DNA of 64,000 nt, from contig NZ_JBLYUB010000011.1 in assembly GCF_049999945.1 (NCBI RefSeq), forward strand, positions 1 to 64,000, written 5' to 3'. Each line of letters begins with the position of its first letter. Within the stretch, counting starts at the first letter, position 1. Of the stretch, positions 60,505 through 64,000 are shown in pieces. The stretch comes from Planosporangium spinosum. GTDB taxonomy: Bacteria > Actinomycetota > Actinomycetes > Mycobacteriales > Micromonosporaceae. The position numbers were made by a program, and so were the translations under genes. The notes beneath the pieces are model-generated. The model was not told where the DNA came from and did not search any database. It saw only the letters and a list, made by a program, of their open reading frames with translations.

Positions 60505-63500
60505 TCAGGCGCCCAGCCGGTGCGCGGCCTCGTCGGCGGCGGCGCGCGGCGACGGTACCCGCATTCGGCGCAGGCCGGAATCGAGATCGGCCAGCCGGCG
60601 CTCGACGTCGGCCCGCTCCGGCACACCGAGCTCGGCGAACAGCACCTGCGCGATCTCCCAGTGCTCGCGGGCCCGACCCGGGTCGGCGCCCTCCCAGGCG
60701 TCGCCCAGGCCGGCGTGCGCCCGGGCCCACTGGTACCGGTCGCCGGCCCGTTCGGCCTGGGCGATGGCGCGTTCGTGCAGCTGCCGGGCCTCTTCGGTCT
60801 GTCCGGCGGCACTGAGCGTGGTGCCCAGATCGTTGCGGATCTGGCACTCTCCGGCGAGGTCGCCGACCGTCCGCATCAGCTCCAGCGCCTGCCGGTGCGC
60901 GGCGATGGCCTCGGTGTGCCGGCCCCTGCCGCGGTAGGCGTTGCCCAGGTCGGAGAGGGTCTCCGCGGCCCCGTACCGGTTGCCGACCTCCAACTTGAGC
61001 TGCCACGCTCGGGTAAGCAGTGCGACCGCGACCGTGAGGTGCCCGAGCCGGACGTGCACCGCGCCGAGGTCACCGAGGGCGACGGCCTGCTGGTACCGGC
61101 TTCCGATCGCGCGGGCCGCCGCGAGGTGCCGGCGGTGCTGGTCCAGCGAGTCGGTGTAGTGACCGAGGATCATGTACACGTTGCCGAGGTTGGCCAGCAG
61201 CCGGATCATCTCTTCCGCGCCGAGTTCCCCCAGGAGCGCCATCGCCTGCCGGATGTGCTCGACCGCCTCGGCGAACCGTCCCAGCTTGCGGTAGGCCAGG
61301 CCGAGGTTGCTCAGCGTGGTCGACTGTCCGACGACATCCCCGAGCCGACGGCGGATCTCCAGCGCCCGGTGGAGCTGAACCACCGCCTCGTCCCACCGAC
61401 CCTGCCGGCTGTTTCCAGAGGCGAGGTAGTTGTGCGCACTGGCGATCGCCGCCTCGTCGCCGAGCTTGCGCGCCGCGGCCAGCGCCAGCGTCTGGCTTTC
61501 GACCAGTTCGCCGGTGTAGCCGTGCAGCCAGAGGTAGACCCACAGGGCACGGGCCAGCTGGAAGACCGCGCGCGACCAGCCCAGCTGCGCGGCGAGCCGG
61601 AGGCAGGCGACCACGTTGAGCCGTTCCTGCTCCAGCCAGGCCATCGCCCCCTCTTCGCTACCGAACCGTGGCACCCATCGCGGTGGCGCCGGCAGGTCGA
61701 GCCCCTGCCGTGCGTACGCCGGCTCGAGAAGGGCGGTTGCCCGCGCCGTCACGTACAGGTAATGGTCGATCATCCGCCCGGTCGCCTCGGTACGCTCGGC
61801 CGCGCGGTCGTGGGCCGTCGCCAGTTGCCAGGCGTACTCGTGGAGCAGGTCGTGCAGCCGGTAACGGTGCGCCGTCGGCGCCTCCAGAAGGTGGGCGTCG
61901 ACGAGGGCTTCGAGGACGTCCTGCGCGGCATCGGCGTCGAGGTCGGCCAGCGCGGCGACGGCGTGGACGCAGAAGGAGTTCGGCGGGTGCAGACCGAGCA
62001 GCCGGAACACCCGCTGGGCGGTCTCGTCGAGGTGCTGGTGCGACAGCGCGAACGCCGCCGCGACGGTGCGCCCCTCGGCGGCGAGTTCGGTCAGCGGGTC
62101 GTCGGCCCGGCGCAGCCGGTCGGCCAGGTCGGCGACCGTCCAGGACCGGCGGTGGGTCAGCCGGGCCGCGGCCAGCCGCAGCGCCAGCGGCAGGTACCCG
62201 CACAGCCGGGCCACCTCCGCCGCCGCTTCCGGTTCGGCGTCGACCCGGTCGCCGACCACCCGGGCCAGCAGCCGTACCGCCGCGGCCGGTTCGAGCACGT
62301 CGAGTGACAGGTGGTGCACCCCGTCCAGCCCCCACAGCCGGCGCCGGCTCGTGATCAGGGTGAGTACCCGCGAACCGCCCGGCAGCAGCGGCGCCACCTG
62401 TGCGGAGTCAGCGGCGTTGTCGAGGACGACCAGTGCCCGGCGGGTGGCCAGCTCACTGCGCCACAGCGTGACCCGCTCGTCGAGCCCCTCGGGGATTCCG
62501 CGGGCTGGTATGCCCAACTGCCGCAGCAGCGCGTCCAGGGCGTCGGCCGGGTCGACCGGCGCCTGCTCGCTGTGGCCGTGCAGGTCGATGAAGAGCTGCG
62601 CGTCCGGGTACCGCTCGGCGACCCGGTGCGCCACGTGCACCGCGAGGCTGGTCTTGCCGGTACCCGCCATGCCGTCGATGACCTCGATGACCGGAGTCGC
62701 CGGGCCGGCCTGCGGGTCGTCCGGCACGACGCCGAGCAGTCGGGCGACCGACTCCTCCCGGCCGGTGAAGTCGACGACGTCGCGGGGCAGGGCGTGCCGG
62801 GGCGCCGGCCGCGGCGGGGGCGGGTCCGGCGCGGGCCGCTGCACCAGTAGGTCCGGATCGCGGTTGAGGATGCGCCGGTGCAGCTCCTGAAGCTGCGGGC
62901 CGGGCTCCAGACCCAGCTCCTCGGCGAGCGCCTCGCGGCCCTGCCGGTACACGGCGAGCGCGTCGGCCTGCCGGCCCACCCGGTACAGCGCGAGCATGAG
63001 CTGGCCGCGCAGCCGCTCCCGGACCGGGAAGCGTTCGACCAGGTCGGTCAGCTCGCCGAGCAGCTCGTGGGCCAGCCCGAGCCGCAGCTCGACGTCGATG
63101 CAGTCCTCCAGCGCGGCCGAGCGCTGCTCCTCCAGGCCGGCGGCGCCGATCTCGACCGGCCGGCTGCCGATGCCGGCCAGGGCCGGGCCGCGCCAGAGGG
63201 CGAGCGCGGCGCGGAGCTGGGTGCGGGCCTCCTCCAGCCGGCCGGCCGCTACGGCCTCCCGGCCGCGGGTCACCCGCTGGGCGAAGACCAGGGAGTCGAG
63301 GTCGGCGGCGGCGACGCGGGCGACGTAGCCGGCCGGGTCGGTGACGATGACCTCGTCGTCGATGCCTTTCTGACGGAGAGCGCGGCGCAGTCGTGAGACG
63401 CAGCTGTGTACCTGAGCCCGCATCGTCGGCGGCGGCGCGATCCCCCACACCGCCTCGGCCAGCCGTTCGACCGGCACGACCTCGCCTGCGTAGAGCAACA

Positions 63501-63594
63501 GCATGGCCAGCGCGGTGCGCTCCCGGCCGGCCCCCAGTGTGGTCTCCGTCTGCCCTACCTGGATCCGCAGCGGACCCAGGATGCCAAAACGCAT
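60505..63594 (-). CDS. AfsR/SARP-type regulator with NB-ARC and TPR domains
   Basis: 1029 residues. It begins with an OmpR-like DNA-binding domain (FGILGPLRIQVGQTETTLGA, VERLAEAVWG; ~1-95) and a bacterial transcriptional activation domain (~100-245). The NB-ARC ATPase has Walker A GMAGTGKTS (308-316) and Walker B-like ALVVLDNAAD, and TPR repeats run from ~700 to 1000 (e.g. HYTDSLDQHRRHLAAARAIG). Such proteins activate secondary-metabolite or sporulation genes. No biosynthetic cluster is in view, so it may be a global AfsR-like regulator. AGGAG eight bases upstream supports ATG 63594. Confidence 0.92.
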   Translation of the reverse strand: MRFGILGPLRIQVGQTETTLGAGRERTALAMLLLYAGEVVPVERLAEAVWGIAPPPTMRAQVHSCVSRLRRALRQKGIDDEVIVTDPAGYVARVAAADLDSLVFAQRVTRGREAVAAGRLEEARTQLRAALALWRGPALAGIGSRPVEIGAAGLEEQRSAALEDCIDVELRLGLAHELLGELTDLVERFPVRERLRGQLMLALYRVGRQADALAVYRQGREALAEELGLEPGPQLQELHRRILNRDPDLLVQRPAPDPPPPRPAPRHALPRDVVDFTGREESVARLLGVVPDDPQAGPATPVIEVIDGMAGTGKTSLAVHVAHRVAERYPDAQLFIDLHGHSEQAPVDPADALDALLRQLGIPARGIPEGLDERVTLWRSELATRRALVVLDNAADSAQVAPLLPGGSRVLTLITSRRRLWGLDGVHHLSLDVLEPAAAVRLLARVVGDRVDAEPEAAAEVARLCGYLPLALRLAAARLTHRRSWTVADLADRLRRADDPLTELAAEGRTVAAAFALSHQHLDETAQRVFRLLGLHPPNSFCVHAVAALADLDADAAQDVLEALVDAHLLEAPTAHRYRLHDLLHEYAWQLATAHDRAAERTEATGRMIDHYLYVTARATALLEPAYARQGLDLPAPPRWVPRFGSEEGAMAWLEQERLNVVACLRLAAQLGWSRAVFQLARALWVYLWLHGYTGELVESQTLALAAARKLGDEAAIASAHNYLASGNSRQGRWDEAVVQLHRALEIRRRLGDVVGQSTTLSNLGLAYRKLGRFAEAVEHIRQAMALLGELGAEEMIRLLANLGNVYMILGHYTDSLDQHRRHLAAARAIGSRYQQAVALGDLGAVHVRLGHLTVAVALLTRAWQLKLEVGNRYGAAETLSDLGNAYRGRGRHTEAIAAHRQALELMRTVGDLAGECQIRNDLGTTLSAAGQTEEARQLHERAIAQAERAGDRYQWARAHAGLGDAWEGADPGRAREHWEIAQVLFAELGVPERADVERRLADLDSGLRRMRVPSPRAAADEAAHRLGA

Positions 63595-64000
63595 GCCTTC
63601 TCCTGCCCGGGCAATCGCTGTTCGTAAGTATGCCGAACGGCTGACAGTACCCATGACCGGACACCTGCGATCAATCACATTTCGTACTGACAGACGGCGG
63701 TTATCCGTCCCGACCCGGTCACCCGTCGCGCTTCCGGGGCACCATCCCGGAGCCGTCAGCGGCCCGCACGACAGGGCGGTGAGCCTGCCCGGAAGGCCGG
63801 TGAGCGGCCTGGTAGGCCAATGAGAGGGAAACGGCAGCGGTCTGCGGCAGACTGTCCACAACGAGCTGAGCTGCTGGCTTCGCGCGTAAGCGAACCGGGG
63901 AGGTTGCCAGCGCGCTCGCCGTGTCAGTGATCCGACGCAGTGGCGGACGTCGGATCACCCGAATGGCGGTGGTGCCGGCAGTTCCCTCCCATGGCGCCGG
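63595..64000. other. Upstream region of the SARP gene, window end
   Basis: 406 bp without a supported gene. It contains an 11-bp-arm inverted repeat GTGATCCGACG / CGTCGGATCAC (63927-63958, 10-base loop), which may be a terminator or operator for a gene beyond the window. Confidence 0.5.

Noticed and set aside
63719..63958. Short minus-strand ORF upstream of the SARP gene
   Set aside because: No ribosome site, no recognisable sequence, and the region holds an inverted repeat more consistent with regulatory DNA.

Overview
The window is chromosomal DNA from a high-GC actinobacterium. GC-rich third codon positions, GTG/TTG starts, leaderless promoters, SARP/SigE/GlxA regulators and an SCO6745-family gene all point there. 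The overall style suggests the Micromonosporaceae (family level is inference). Gene density is high. There is no rRNA or CRISPR, and there is one intact tRNA, tRNA-Thr(TGT) at 52139..52211.

Layout. 0-13 kb: a VWA/solute-binding fusion, an M50 peptidase, a MEDS-ATPase regulator, a cation diffusion facilitator, a secreted GH75 chitosanase, an SCO6745/nitronate monooxygenase pair, a MarR-controlled drug ABC exporter, a TauE/SafE carrier and a Tat-exported lyase-like protein. 13-24.7 kb: membrane proteins, MFS carriers, GNAT, NAD kinase, an AcrB-type RND pump followed upstream by its likely two-component system, and exonuclease III. 24.8-41 kb: a GlxA regulator, an LCP cell-wall ligase, secreted proteins, a redox group (zinc ribbon, thioredoxin, short Rho paralogue), a ROK protein, a membrane-tethered chitin LPMO, a lysozyme-like protein, a large subtilase and a diacylglycerol kinase-like protein.

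41-45.5 kb: a small GntR cassette with a perfect 24-bp palindrome and two coupled tiny ORFs, a PLP dehydratase, then a nitric-oxide/nitrite module (hemerythrin, HTH regulator, YwiC) in which copper nitrite reductase has decayed to its last ~45 codons. 46-52.2 kb is accessory: a SigE operon, a methyltransferase/membrane pair and a ~3.2 kb relic island. The island is bounded by tRNA-Thr and a degenerate copy of its 3' half, and holds an IS701-type transposase tail, an orphan integrase core-binding domain, a methionine aminopeptidase/XRE pair and a DUF4184 protein. 52.4-64 kb is housekeeping again: sugar-ABC ATPase, LysE exporter, MscS channel, cysS-rlmB, IclR, fumC and a large SARP regulator.

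Intergenic DNA is rich in inverted repeats. A family of paired palindromes built on AACTTCC/GGAAGTT lies at three convergent gene junctions, and other hairpins mark further junctions. The most interesting items are this repeat family, the tRNA-Thr relic island, the nirK relic, the GntR cassette, the short Rho in a redox neighbourhood and a hairpin that buries the start codon of the lysE-like gene.
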